Positions 33,612 to 42,447 are shown, counted from the first letter of the stretch. The stretch is 64,000 nt of DNA from Cypionkella sp. (GCF_028290025.1 NZ_JAQGKQ010000015.1:1-64000); one strand, 5' to 3'. The notes: generated by a model not told the origin, from the sequence alone. Made by a program: numbers and translations.

Positions 33612-33815
33612 ATGTCGAAAACCAATCCGATCGTAGAATTGACGGATGAGCTGTTAATGACAACGAAATCTGCGCGGACATTGGGGCTGAACTTACTGCT
33701 CGCCGAAATCCAAGCGCTAAGCGTCGTGCTGCCGGGCGCGCTGGCGCATTTGCCGATGCGATCCGAACTTTTCGCGGCAACGGACGAAGCTGACTTCGAC
33801 AATATGCCGGTCTGA
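33612..33815 (+). CDS. Small protein of unknown function, coupled to DksA-like gene
   Basis: The 67-aa acidic protein is predicted mostly helical (SARTLGLNLLLAEIQALSVVLP), with no recognised domain. ATG 33612 lies 10 bp after the preceding stop with GGAG at 33601-33604, so it is very likely translated with the DksA-like gene. Real coding is supported by the spacing and Shine-Dalgarno sequence only. Confidence 0.5.
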   Translation: MSKTNPIVELTDELLMTTKSARTLGLNLLLAEIQALSVVLPGALAHLPMRSELFAATDEADFDNMPV

Positions 33816-33936
33816 CTGGTTTCGATCCGGATTGCGTTGGCCGTGCAGGCGTTTGCGGTGCGGTATTGCAATGGTCGTCTTGCCACCGCTTAATGACGCC
33901 AAGCTTGTGTGAAGCGTTGGGCATGGAGCAATTGGC

Positions 33937-35754
33937 ATGGATAGCAAAGCCTTGACGGGGGCGGTGCGCCTAGAGCGCAGGGGCGCTGTGCTGCTGGTGG
34001 TCCTTGCGCATCGTCCGCTGAACACCTTGTCGCACAGTCTTCGGCTGGAAGTCTGGGCGGGCTTAGAACAAGCGATAAGCGCAGATGTGGCCGCTGTTGT
34101 GATCTGTTCGGATATTGCGGCGTTTTCGGCGGGTGTGGATCTGGCGGAATTGGCAAAGCCAGTCGCAGGGCTCAGCCTTGCGGCGCTGTGTTTGCAAATT
34201 GAAAACTTTCCAAAGCCGGTGATAGTAGCTTTGAATGGCAGCACTTTCGGCGGTGGGTTGGAGCTGGCGTTGGCTGCGCATGGCCGGATTGCCTCGGCTA
34301 CGGCGCAGTTTGGGATGCCGGATATTGGCCTTGGACTGGTGCCGGCGGCCGGGGCTACGCAACGCTTGCCGCGGCTTGTTGGTGCTGCGGCAGCGCTGAA
34401 ACTGCTGTTAGAGCCCGCCAATTTGACTGCAGCGCAAGCGTTGATGATTGGGCTGCTGGACGAGGTGGTAGAAACCGATCTGCGGGCAAGGGCCTGCGCA
34501 TTTGCGGAAAGCATCGTGTTGCAGGGCGGCGAGCCGATCAAAACCATCGCGCGGCGCGAGGGGTTGCGCGATGGCAAAGCCTATCAAGCCGCGATTGCTG
34601 CGGCACGGGCGAGTTGTGCGGGTTTGCCTTTGCCTGCGCCGCTGCGACTGATCGAATGCGTGGAGGCAGCGCAATTATTACCCTTAGATCAGGGCCTTGC
34701 TTTTGAGGCTGCGGCGTTTGAAAGGCTTGCTAAAACCCCCGAGGCGCGCGGCTTGCAGCATATGTATCAAGCCGAGCGCAAATTGGCTTTCCCGCCCGCC
34801 CGCGTTGCGGCTGTGGCGGTGACAAAGCTGAACAGCCTTGCAGTTTGGGGCGCGAGCCCGCCAGCCACAGACGTGGTCGGCCAAGCATTAGCAGCCGGGT
34901 TGCGGGTGGCGTTGATTGATCCGTCGCGGGAGGCTCTGGTGGCGGCGCTGCAGACGATTGCCGAACGACAAGAAGCGGCCGTCAATAAGGGCCGTCTGAC
35001 CCCAGAGGCGCGCGATGCGGACTGGGCGCGGCTAAGCACGTCGATGAGCGCTGAAGGTTTGGGCGGTGCCGATCTGGTGCTGAACAACACCCAAGCGGCG
35101 GTGCCAGTACTCGAGGCTGCGGTTATCTCAATCGGAGCTTTGCCTGCGCGTGGGGCTGCGGGGCAGGTCGGTTTGAGCGTGGCTTTGGCTGCGGGGCTGG
35201 TGGCGGAGCTTGCGTCGGGACCGGAGGCTTCGTCGGAAGTGCTGGCGTTGGGGTTGGCGCTCGGTCGGCGGTTGGGCTGGCGGGTGCTGTTCAGCGGGCC
35301 TGGTGGACCGATTGAGCGGCGTTTGCGCAATGCAATGTCGGCAGCGATCACGCAACTGGAGACGGAGGGGTTGCAGCGATCGGTAATTGGCGTGGCGTTG
35401 GCTTCGTTCGGCATTGGGGTTGGCGCGCGGGGGCCTTTGCCTGCGGCACCGCCCGAAGCGCGGCAAGTGGTGGATGCCTGCGTGGCGGCGCTGGCCAATG
35501 AGGCTGCGCGGCTGGTGACGGAAGGTGTTGCGCGCAGGCCGTCGGATGTGGATGCGGCGGCGGTGCTTGCTGGGATATTTCCGCGTTGGCGGGGTGGGCC
35601 GCAGTTTCAAGCCGATCAGCGCGGCTTGCTGGTGTTCCGGGCTGATCTGCGCAGGCGCGCCGAGGTGTCACCGCAGATTTATGCGCCCGATCCGCTGTTT
35701 GGTGCGCTCATCGCCGAGGGTCGGGATTTTGCGGCGCTAAACCGCGAGGGTTAG
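33937..35754 (+). CDS. FadJ-like enoyl-CoA hydratase with degenerate dehydrogenase half
   Basis: The 605-aa protein follows FadJ/FadB layout. The crotonase domain (residues 1-190) has the oxyanion-hole segment AAFSAGVDL and GSTFGGGLELALAAHGRIA with the first catalytic Glu; the second Glu position is Asp (GMPDIGLGLVP). The expected NAD-binding region reads LNSLAVWGASPPATDVVG and lacks the GxGxxG loop. The dehydrogenase His segment (HFFSP) is absent. The C-terminal helices keep EGVARRPSDVDAA and RWRGGPQFQAD. So it may hydrate or isomerise acyl-CoAs but should not oxidise 3-hydroxyacyl-CoA. No thiolase is adjacent. Confidence 0.8.
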   Translation: MDSKALTGAVRLERRGAVLLVVLAHRPLNTLSHSLRLEVWAGLEQAISADVAAVVICSDIAAFSAGVDLAELAKPVAGLSLAALCLQIENFPKPVIVALNGSTFGGGLELALAAHGRIASATAQFGMPDIGLGLVPAAGATQRLPRLVGAAAALKLLLEPANLTAAQALMIGLLDEVVETDLRARACAFAESIVLQGGEPIKTIARREGLRDGKAYQAAIAAARASCAGLPLPAPLRLIECVEAAQLLPLDQGLAFEAAAFERLAKTPEARGLQHMYQAERKLAFPPARVAAVAVTKLNSLAVWGASPPATDVVGQALAAGLRVALIDPSREALVAALQTIAERQEAAVNKGRLTPEARDADWARLSTSMSAEGLGGADLVLNNTQAAVPVLEAAVISIGALPARGAAGQVGLSVALAAGLVAELASGPEASSEVLALGLALGRRLGWRVLFSGPGGPIERRLRNAMSAAITQLETEGLQRSVIGVALASFGIGVGARGPLPAAPPEARQVVDACVAALANEAARLVTEGVARRPSDVDAAAVLAGIFPRWRGGPQFQADQRGLLVFRADLRRRAEVSPQIYAPDPLFGALIAEGRDFAALNREG

Positions 35755-35776
35755 CGTATCAGGCCGAAAACTAGGT

Positions 35777-35992
35777 TCAAGCCAGAATGACGCCGACCAC
35801 GACCATGATCAGACCAAGAAATGAAACCGCCAGTGCGCCCATGTTCCAAACCACGACGCGCTGCATTGCAAGCCGAGCCTCCGCGTCGGGCAGCTTTTGA
35901 CGTTTTATGTCCAGCACCAACTTTATGCACCACAACAGCCCCAATATACCGACCGCCGTTAGCGCCGCGCCGATCCAGATCACGAAATGCAT
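35777..35992 (-). CDS. Small two-helix membrane protein
   Basis: The 71-aa protein has membrane segments IWIGAALTAVGILGLLWCIKLV and MGALAVSFLGLIMVVVGVILA joined by a charged loop (LDIKRQKLPDAEARL). I recall similar short hypothetical proteins in Rhodobacterales but no function. It converges with the FadJ-like gene and diverges from the DUF2312 gene at 36125. Confidence 0.7.
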   Translation of the reverse strand: MHFVIWIGAALTAVGILGLLWCIKLVLDIKRQKLPDAEARLAMQRVVVWNMGALAVSFLGLIMVVVGVILA

Positions 35993-36124
35993 GGGTCACC
36001 TTTGCCGTTGAACACGCTTTCGGTAACGCCGATGGCAAAGCCTTGCAACCCCACGCAGCCGCGCTTGATCCCGCAAGCCCGGCCCTATAGGAACAGCCAA
36101 ACCCAAAGCGAAAAGAGAACTGCG

Positions 36125-36379
36125 ATGAATGACGTAACCTCCTCCTATAGTGTCACCGCCGATGAACTGCGCCAATTCATCGAGCGCGCCGAGCAACTCG
36201 CCTCGGAAAAGAAAGACGTGGCGGAGCAGGAAAAAGAGCTGTTCGCAGAAGCCAAGGGTCGCGGTTATGACACCAAAGTCATGCGCAAGGTGATCGCACT
36301 GCGCAAGCGTAAGCCAGATGAGATCGCGGAAGAAGAAGCGATTATTGAGATGTATAAGACCGCGTTGGGAATGCAGTAG
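36125..36379 (+). CDS. GapR-type DUF2312 nucleoid-associated protein
   Basis: The 84-aa protein matches DUF2312/GapR, which in Caulobacter forms a clamp on overtwisted DNA ahead of replication forks and transcription. The typical sequence is seen: VTADELRQFIERAEQLASEKK, VAEQEKELFAEAKGRGYDTKVMRKVI, and RKRKPDEIAEEEAIIEMYKTALG. ATG 36125 is used because the family begins just after it; an in-frame ATG at 35987 adds non-family residues. A strong terminator follows. Confidence 0.92.
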   Translation: MNDVTSSYSVTADELRQFIERAEQLASEKKDVAEQEKELFAEAKGRGYDTKVMRKVIALRKRKPDEIAEEEAIIEMYKTALGMQ

Positions 36380-36410
36380 GCTTTGTATATCCGAGCCGAT
36401 AAGAATTGCG

Positions 36411-36447
36411 AAACCGGGCTAAGCGTGATCGCTGCCCGGTTTTTCTT
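36411..36447 (+). terminator. Terminator of the DUF2312 gene
   Basis: AAACCGGGC at 36411-36419 pairs with GCCCGGTTT at 36434-36442. The loop contains an inner AGCG/CGCT stem, and TTTTCTT follows. It is a clear Rho-independent terminator. Confidence 0.88.
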
Positions 36448-36470
36448 ATTCACGCCCGAATTAGCGCGGT

Positions 36471-37343
36471 TCAGGGTGCGATGAAACGCACACCCGGCAT
36501 GTTGGCGATGCGGTAGACGTCTTCGTCGTATAGCCGGGTCAACTCGGCAATGGTGGTATCGGTCCAGCCCGGCATTTCCACCTCGGTGGCGATACGGTCC
36601 GGCAGGGCGAACTTGTCGAGGAACGCCGAGACGATCTTGCGCCGCTGCATCACAGAGCCGGGTGGATGACCGTCGAGATAAGCGTGCAGTCGCGTCATGC
36701 CTTCGCCGGACATCAGCGAGGCGAGCAGATCATCCTCGCCCTCCAGCACCAGATCATCGGGCAGGCCCGCCACCGCACGCAAAACCTCGGGCCAGATCAG
36801 CGGCGTGTCTTCATCGCACCAGATCGTCAGCGGGATGCCGGGGTTAAGCTTTAGGATGCGCTGGATCACCTGCGACCAATGCAGCTGGGTGATATTGGCG
36901 CGGCCAATGAACTCGGCATAAGTTTTATTTGGGAGCTTCTCTAGCAGCGCAGGCAGGAAGGTCGCAGGATTGCGGATGGCCAAATGGAACTCGGCTTCGA
37001 TTTCTGGGAATATCTGGCTGAAGGCGCGCACCCTTTCGCCCGCCGCTGGGTAAAGCGTGCCGTCGAGCGCCCAAGGTGCCAGCGATAAAAAACTGTCCCA
37101 AGACAGCACCATCCGGTTGGCGATATCTTCTTCCATGATTTTATCAAGGATCAGCGCCTGGGTGTCACGGCTGGCGGGCGTGCCTTTCAACTGAATAGCG
37201 GTATCGCGCAACAAGTTACGATACCGTTTTGGGCCCGGCACAACGATGCCATGCTCGGCCAGCACCTCACGGTTTTTCAAAAGACATTTCAATAGCCGCT
37301 CTTCATCGGTGAAGTGCGCGCCGAGGTGATAGACGATCCGCAT
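36471..37343 (-). CDS. Conserved hypothetical protein, sulfotransferase-like N-terminus
   Basis: The 290-aa protein begins MRIVYHLGAHFTDEERLLKC. The spacing of HLGAH and the later LAEHGIVVPGPKRYR resembles the start of bacterial sulfotransferases (HxGxHKTGTT then a helix and YPG), but the KTGTT phosphate-binding loop is missing. The rest (LSWDSFLSLAPWALDG, FHLAIRNPATFLPALLEK) also fits that fold loosely. It may be a non-catalytic relative or a different enzyme. The ATG at 37343 is taken as start; the longer frame to 37478 overlaps the divergent permease gene. Confidence 0.6.
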   Translation of the reverse strand: MRIVYHLGAHFTDEERLLKCLLKNREVLAEHGIVVPGPKRYRNLLRDTAIQLKGTPASRDTQALILDKIMEEDIANRMVLSWDSFLSLAPWALDGTLYPAAGERVRAFSQIFPEIEAEFHLAIRNPATFLPALLEKLPNKTYAEFIGRANITQLHWSQVIQRILKLNPGIPLTIWCDEDTPLIWPEVLRAVAGLPDDLVLEGEDDLLASLMSGEGMTRLHAYLDGHPPGSVMQRRKIVSAFLDKFALPDRIATEVEMPGWTDTTIAELTRLYDEDVYRIANMPGVRFIAP

Positions 37344-37428
37344 GTGGGGGCTGCCTGCCTGCTTGTTCTTGTTGCCGCAACTATAGTGGGTTTTCTTTAC
37401 AGTTAAACTGCATTCGGATACGAGGCCG

Positions 37429-39108
37429 ATGATGACTACGCCGCAAAACAGCGAAACTTCGCGCCTGCCGTTGCGCAAAGCGCGGGTAAGGCGGCCACGT
37501 CCCGATATTTGGGTGCTGGGTTCGGCGCTGATCGGGTTGGTGGTGCTGGCACCGTTGGCGGCAGTGGTGTGGATCGCCTTTCATCCGACCGAAAACATCT
37601 GGCCGCATCTGCTCTCGACCGTGTTGCCGCGCTATTTCATGGCGACGCTGCGCATGATGCTCGGGGTGGGGGTGCTTTCGGCGGCAATGGGAGCGGGGGC
37701 GGCCTGGCTGGTGGTGATGTATCGCTTTCCGGGCAGTCGGGCTCTGGATTATGCGCTGCTGTTTCCGATGGCGATTCCGGCCTATGTCGGGGCCTATGCG
37801 CTGGTCGATTTTCTGGATTATGCCGGGCCGTTACAGCTGGTGTTGCGTGGCACGTTTGGCTGGACTTCGGCGCGCGACTATTGGTTCCCAGAGATCCATT
37901 CTGAGCCTGCGGCGATACTCGTGCTGTCGGCCGCGCTATATCCTTATGTTTATTTGCTGACGAGGTCGGCTTTGCGTGAGCAATCGGGTGCGAGTTACGA
38001 GGTGGCGCGCTCGCTCGGGCTCGGGCCATGGGGGCTGTTCTGGCGGCTGGGTCTGCCACTGGTGCGCCCGGCGATTGCGGTTGGCGTGGCACTGACCATG
38101 ATGGAGACGGTGGCTGATTTCGGCACAGTTTCGACCTTTGGGGTGCAGACGCTGACCACCGGGGTGTTCTCAACTTGGCTGAACGGTGGCAATGCTGGCG
38201 GCGCTGCGCAAATTGCCGGAGTGATCTTACTGCTGGTGCTGGTGTTGCTGAGCCTTGAGTATTTCAGTCGGCGCAATGCGCGGTTTCACCGCCAATCTCG
38301 CGCCAGTCGTCCGGTGACGCCAATCGAGTTGCGCGGGCTTTGGGGGTGGCTGGCGGCGGCGCTGTGTGCGGTGCCATTCGGATTGGGCTTTGTTCTGCCC
38401 ACTGCTGTCATGCTGGGTCATGCGCTGACGAAGCCGCATTTGTGGCTGGCACCGGCCTTGGCTACGGCGGCGCTTAATACGGTGATCGTTGGCGGGATTG
38501 CGGCAATTCTGACCGTCTCGGCGGCGCTATTTCTGGTGTATGGCGTTCGCATGGCGGGTCGCACATTTGCGCGCACCGTGCTTGGCGTCACCGTGCTGGG
38601 CTACGCGATGCCGGGGGCAGTTCTGGCGGTGGGCTTGCTAATTCCGCTCGCGGCGCTGGATCATCGTGTGGCTGATGCGGTATTGGCAGTGACCGGGCAT
38701 GATCCGGGGCTTTTGCTGACCGGAACTTCGGCGGCGATCGTGCTGGCCTATCTGGTTCGGTTCTTCGGCATTGCTCAGGGCGCAGTGGATTCGGCCTTTG
38801 GACGGATTTCGCCATCACTGCCGATGGCTGCGCGCAGTTTAGGCCGCGGCGTTGGTGGCACCTTGCGTGACGTGTATTTGCCGTTGATGCGAGGTTCAGT
38901 GCTGGCCGCGCTGCTGCTGGTGTTTGTTGAATGCGTCAAGGAACTACCCGCCACTTTGCTGCTGAGGCCGTTTAACTTCAATACCTTAGCTACGCGGGTT
39001 TATGAGTTGGCGAGCCTAGAGCGGATCGGTGAAGCCGCCCCCGCAGCCCTGATTGTCACCGCAATGGGCCTCGTCGCCGTAGCGTTGCTGGTGCGCGCCA
39101 CCCGATAA
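37429..39108 (+). CDS. Iron(III)-type ABC transporter permease (FbpB/AfuB-like)
   Basis: This is a 559-aa double-length permease with about 12 membrane helices, made of two homologous halves. Each half has an EAA-type loop (VARSLGLGPWGLFWRLGLPLVRPAI and AARSLGRGVGGTLRDVYLPLMRG). This layout is that of ferric-ion importers of the FbpABC/FutABC class. The expected binding protein and ATPase are not adjacent, so it must work with products of other loci. The start is the ATG-ATG pair at 37429, 85 bp from the divergent hypothetical gene; a promoter must lie in that gap. Confidence 0.88.
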   Translation: MMTTPQNSETSRLPLRKARVRRPRPDIWVLGSALIGLVVLAPLAAVVWIAFHPTENIWPHLLSTVLPRYFMATLRMMLGVGVLSAAMGAGAAWLVVMYRFPGSRALDYALLFPMAIPAYVGAYALVDFLDYAGPLQLVLRGTFGWTSARDYWFPEIHSEPAAILVLSAALYPYVYLLTRSALREQSGASYEVARSLGLGPWGLFWRLGLPLVRPAIAVGVALTMMETVADFGTVSTFGVQTLTTGVFSTWLNGGNAGGAAQIAGVILLLVLVLLSLEYFSRRNARFHRQSRASRPVTPIELRGLWGWLAAALCAVPFGLGFVLPTAVMLGHALTKPHLWLAPALATAALNTVIVGGIAAILTVSAALFLVYGVRMAGRTFARTVLGVTVLGYAMPGAVLAVGLLIPLAALDHRVADAVLAVTGHDPGLLLTGTSAAIVLAYLVRFFGIAQGAVDSAFGRISPSLPMAARSLGRGVGGTLRDVYLPLMRGSVLAALLLVFVECVKELPATLLLRPFNFNTLATRVYELASLERIGEAAPAALIVTAMGLVAVALLVRATR

Positions 39109-39163
39109 ACGATGCGCGTAACCCCTTGCACCCGCCAGCTCCTGACGATATTTGAGACGAACT

Positions 39164-39239
39164 GCCCTTATAGCTCAGCTGGTAGAGCACCTGATTTGTA
39201 ATCAGGGGGTCTCGGGTTCGAATCCTGATGGGGGCACCA
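39164..39239 (+). tRNA. tRNA-Thr (anticodon UGU)
   Basis: The 76-nt cloverleaf includes an encoded CCA end. The acceptor arm is GCCCTTA with TGGGGGC, the D-loop AGCTCAGCTGGTAGAGC, the anticodon stem CCTGA/TCAGG around loop TTTGTAA (anticodon TGT), and the T-arm GGTTCGAATCC. It lies between the Fe-type permease and dgkA with no integrase or attachment-site duplication nearby. Confidence 0.96.
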
Positions 39240-39270
39240 TTTATCTTACCAAACTCTACCGGAGCTTGCG

Positions 39271-39633
39271 ATGAATCTTGCTGATGAAATGCGGCGGATT
39301 TTGCGGACGGCGGGGTATTCTTTGGATGGGTGGCGCCATGCATGGCGTGAGGAGAAAAGTCTTCGGCAATGGGCGGCAGTCAATCTTGCGGCATGGCTGG
39401 CGTTGGCGGTGCTGCGGCCGCCGCTTTGGGCTTGCGCGCTGATTGTAGCGCATGGCTTGTTGTTGTTGGCATTCGAGTTGGCAAACTCGGCGATTGAAGC
39501 AAGCATCGACTATATCTCAACCGAGCATCACCCGCTGGCCAAGGCTGCGAAGGATAGCGGCTCGGCTGCGGTTGCGGTGATGGGGCTGGGCTATGTGGTC
39601 ACTTGGGTATTTGCGCTGCTTGCCCTTTCGTAG
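39271..39633 (+). CDS. dgkA: Diacylglycerol kinase
   Basis: This is a 120-aa inner-membrane prokaryotic diacylglycerol kinase that recycles diacylglycerol to phosphatidic acid. The family signature is FELANSAIEASIDYIS, followed by HPLAKAAKDSGSAAVAV, with three membrane segments and an amphipathic N-terminal helix (WRHAWREEKSLRQWAAVN). The length is normal. It is 31 bp downstream of tRNA-Thr and may be read from the same promoter region. Confidence 0.93.
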   Translation: MNLADEMRRILRTAGYSLDGWRHAWREEKSLRQWAAVNLAAWLALAVLRPPLWACALIVAHGLLLLAFELANSAIEASIDYISTEHHPLAKAAKDSGSAAVAVMGLGYVVTWVFALLALS

Positions 39634-39683
39634 TGTCGGGTTAGTGTCGGAAAGGTCGGGCGGACCGTCAGCGGAGAAGCAAG

Positions 39684-40412
39684 ATGAGTGATGCAAAGAC
39701 CATTCTGATCACCGGCGCGGGGTCGGGCATCGGCCGGGCAACCGCGCGCCTTTTTATTGCCGCAGGTTGGAACGTGGCCTTATTGGGACGGCGGGTTGAG
39801 GCGCTAGAGGAAACGGCTGGGGATCTTCCAGCCCTGCTGTTGCCAGCCGACGTGGCGCAGCCTGCCGAGGTTGAGGCCGCGTTCGCCAAGTTGCCTCGGT
39901 TGGATGTTTTGTTCAACAATGCGGGGATATCGGCTAAGGCTGCGACGATTGATGAAATCTCGGTGGAACAATGGCTTGAGGTGTCAAACACCAATATCAC
40001 TGGCATGTTTCTATGCGCGCGTGCGGCGTTCAAACTGATGCGGCATCAGACACCGCGTGGCGGGCGGATCATCAACAACGGTTCAATCTCGGCGCATGTG
40101 CCGCGGCCGGGGTCGGTGCCTTATACCATGTCGAAACATGCGGTAACGGGGTTGACCCGCACTTTGGGCTTGGATGGCCGGGCTTTTGACATTGCGGCCG
40201 GGCAGATAGACATCGGCAACGCGCTGACCGATATGGCGGTGGGCTTCACCAAAGGTGTGCCGCAGGCCAACGGTCAGGTTGCGGTAGAGCCTGTGATGGA
40301 TGTGGCGCATGTGGCCGAGGCGGTGCTGCATATGGCGAGCTTACCGCTGTCGGTGAACGTGCCGTTTATGACGATCATGGCGCGGGATATGCCATATATT
40401 GGGCGGGGCTAG
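39684..40412 (+). CDS. SDR family NAD(P)-dependent oxidoreductase
   Basis: The 242-aa short-chain dehydrogenase has the Rossmann motif TGAGSGIGRATARLF at residues about 9-23, LDVLFNNAGISAKA and the catalytic YTMSKHAVTGLTR. The substrate is unknown. An AGCGGAGAAGC sequence precedes the ATG. It sits alone on the plus strand between dgkA and the PHP-domain gene, about 100 bp from the latter. Confidence 0.9.
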   Translation: MSDAKTILITGAGSGIGRATARLFIAAGWNVALLGRRVEALEETAGDLPALLLPADVAQPAEVEAAFAKLPRLDVLFNNAGISAKAATIDEISVEQWLEVSNTNITGMFLCARAAFKLMRHQTPRGGRIINNGSISAHVPRPGSVPYTMSKHAVTGLTRTLGLDGRAFDIAAGQIDIGNALTDMAVGFTKGVPQANGQVAVEPVMDVAHVAEAVLHMASLPLSVNVPFMTIMARDMPYIGRG

Positions 40413-40514
40413 GCATACCTCTAGAAACGCGGCGACGCAAAAGAGCAGCACACCGTCACTGGACTGTAACGCGGGTTTGGCTACTGTGCGCGCAACGACG
40501 AACAAGGAGCCTTC

Positions 40515-41474
40515 ATGCAACGCGATCCCGCTTTCACCGCCCCCGGCCAATTCTGGCGCGGCAATTTGCACACCCATTCGACTCGTTCCGATGGTGTGCT
40601 CGCACCGGAAGAAGTCTGCCGCCGCTATAAGGCGGAAGGCTATGATTTTATCGCGCTAACCGACCATTTTGTTGGGCTTTACGGCTACCCGATCGTCGAT
40701 ACTAAGCCTATGCGCGATGCGAGCTTTACCACGATACTGGGAGCGGAACTCCATTCTGGTGCGATGGCGAATGGCGAGTTGTGGCATATACTTGCTGTGG
40801 GTTTGCCGGGCGATTTTGCGCGCTCAAACAGCCCTAGTTTCGTTCCGGTGACCGGGCAGGAAACTGGCCCCGAGATTGCGGCGCGGGCAGTGGCTGCTGG
40901 AGCGTTTGTGGCGATTGCGCATCCGCAATGGTCCGGGCTGACCCTAGCCGACGCGCGCACGATTGCTGCAGCGCATGCGGTTGAAATCTATAACCACGGC
41001 TGTGCGAATGGTTGCGACCGACCCGACGGCTTTGCCATCGCCGATCTTCTGCTGACCGAAGGGCGGCGGCTGACGATGGTGGCGACGGATGACGCGCATT
41101 TCTCGGAACCGGATCATTTCGGCGGCTGGGTTATGGTAAAATCTGAGGCCAACACACCGGAGGCTTTGTTGACAGCGTTGAAGGCGGGGCATTTTTATTC
41201 GACTCAAGGCCCGGAACTGCGCGATGTGCGGATTGAGGGCGATATGGTGGTGGTCGAATGCTCGGCCGTAGCCTCGGTCGTGGCCATTGGGCATGGCACC
41301 GGCGCCAAGGCTGTGCACGGCCATTCAATGACCCGTGCCGAGGTTCCGCTGGCGCGATTGAACAACTCGCCATGGCTACGGGTTGCGGTGATTGATGCCG
41401 CAGGCAAGCGAGCCTGGTCGAACCCGATCTGGGTTGACGGTGTGGTCGCGAAAAATCCGCGGGTGGCTGGCTAA
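40515..41474 (+). CDS. PHP-domain metallohydrolase (CehA/McbA-like)
   Basis: The 319-aa protein carries the four PHP metal motifs: NLHTHSTRSDGVLAPEE, FIALTDHFVGLYG, the His in VAIAHPQW and ATDDAHFSEPDHFGG. A C-terminal beta domain follows from about residue 225. PHP enzymes cleave phosphoesters; CehA/McbA relatives hydrolyse carbamates. The true substrate is unknown. Convergent with the LysR gene, the two share a perfect 14-bp hairpin as transcription end. Confidence 0.85.
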   Translation: MQRDPAFTAPGQFWRGNLHTHSTRSDGVLAPEEVCRRYKAEGYDFIALTDHFVGLYGYPIVDTKPMRDASFTTILGAELHSGAMANGELWHILAVGLPGDFARSNSPSFVPVTGQETGPEIAARAVAAGAFVAIAHPQWSGLTLADARTIAAAHAVEIYNHGCANGCDRPDGFAIADLLLTEGRRLTMVATDDAHFSEPDHFGGWVMVKSEANTPEALLTALKAGHFYSTQGPELRDVRIEGDMVVVECSAVASVVAIGHGTGAKAVHGHSMTRAEVPLARLNNSPWLRVAVIDAAGKRAWSNPIWVDGVVAKNPRVAG

Positions 41475-41483
41475 TCCATCTGC

Positions 41484-41519
41484 AAGGTTTGGGCCGCTGG
41501 GAATGGCGGCCCAAACCTT
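41484..41519. terminator. Bidirectional hairpin between PHP gene and lysR
   Basis: AAGGTTTGGGCCGC at 41484-41497 is perfectly complementary to 41506-41519, with an 8-nt loop. It lies in the 51-bp gap between two convergent genes and is very likely a shared terminator. Confidence 0.75.
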
Positions 41520-41525
41520 TGACGT

Positions 41526-42410
41526 TCACACCGCTGCGGTAGGCGGGATCGCGACTGCTTCTGGCCGCGATATGCGTCGGCTCAGCATTTTGCTTAGCTT
41601 GCGGTGCACTTTCGACAAGCGTTGGCGAAGGTGCATCGCTGCGAACACTGGCTGGTTGATCGCCGCAACATCGCTCACATACCTAAACCGACCGGTTGCC
41701 ACCATTTCTGCGGCTTTTTCGGCCATCACAAAGCCAGAGCCACCCATCGCCAGCAGCAGCGCCGAGATTGTCGAGCTTTGTCCAACCGACAAAGGCGCTC
41801 CGATCAGTTCCGGCAAAGCAGCGCGGTGCGCCTGCTCAAACGCCGCTGAGAAATGTCCCGAGATGTAGGTTTCGGGTTTGATCTCTGCACGGGTTTCAGC
41901 TGCAGAACTGATCAAGCGGTAAGGAAGATCGGCGAGAGTGACGAAGTGCAGATCGGGGTGGGGCTTAGGCGTGAACATTACTGCGAAATCGTGCACACCC
42001 GAAACGATATCGGCGCACATTTGCGCGGAATAATCCGGCTCAATATAGAACGCCATTTGCGGGAACATCCGGCGAAAATCGACGATCAGGTCGCCGATAT
42101 AGGCGTCGGCAAGATCGTTCTGGATGCCCAAGCGCATGGTCAGCGCCGCATCGCCCGACGGTGCGACCGCACGTTTGGCCTCGTTCCAGTCGCGGCGCAA
42201 CATGCGGGCATGGGTTTCAAACCGCAGCCCCTCGGTGGTCAGATCAGTGCCCGCGCGGGAGCGGTTGAACAGCCGCGCGCCGACGGCGACCTCCAAGCTC
42301 TGCACGCGCGCGGAAACAGTGGATTGTGTCACGTCCAGCCGTTCGGCGGTGCGGTGAAAACTCCGGGTTTCCACAAGGTCGAGGAATGTGTCGAGAAGTT
42401 CGATCTGCAT
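41526..42410 (-). CDS. LysR family transcriptional regulator
   Basis: This is a 294-aa LysR-type regulator. The HTH at residues about 1-60 reads LLDTFLDLVETRSFHRTAERLDVTQSTVSARVQSLE, and the effector-binding domain follows from about residue 90 with IQNDLADAYIGDL. It is divergent from the demethylase cluster at 42542 with a 131-bp gap that holds an inverted repeat, the standard layout for a LysR activator and its operon. The effector is presumably the compound degraded by that cluster. Confidence 0.92.
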   Translation of the reverse strand: MQIELLDTFLDLVETRSFHRTAERLDVTQSTVSARVQSLEVAVGARLFNRSRAGTDLTTEGLRFETHARMLRRDWNEAKRAVAPSGDAALTMRLGIQNDLADAYIGDLIVDFRRMFPQMAFYIEPDYSAQMCADIVSGVHDFAVMFTPKPHPDLHFVTLADLPYRLISSAAETRAEIKPETYISGHFSAAFEQAHRAALPELIGAPLSVGQSSTISALLLAMGGSGFVMAEKAAEMVATGRFRYVSDVAAINQPVFAAMHLRQRLSKVHRKLSKMLSRRISRPEAVAIPPTAAV

Positions 42411-42447
42411 GCGCTGCTCCGCTGATTTTGTGTCCGACGTTTGAAGC

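Noticed and set aside
39164-39239. tRNA-Thr as an integration site of a genomic island
   Set aside because: No integrase and no duplicated tRNA 3' end nearby; dgkA follows directly in ordinary composition.
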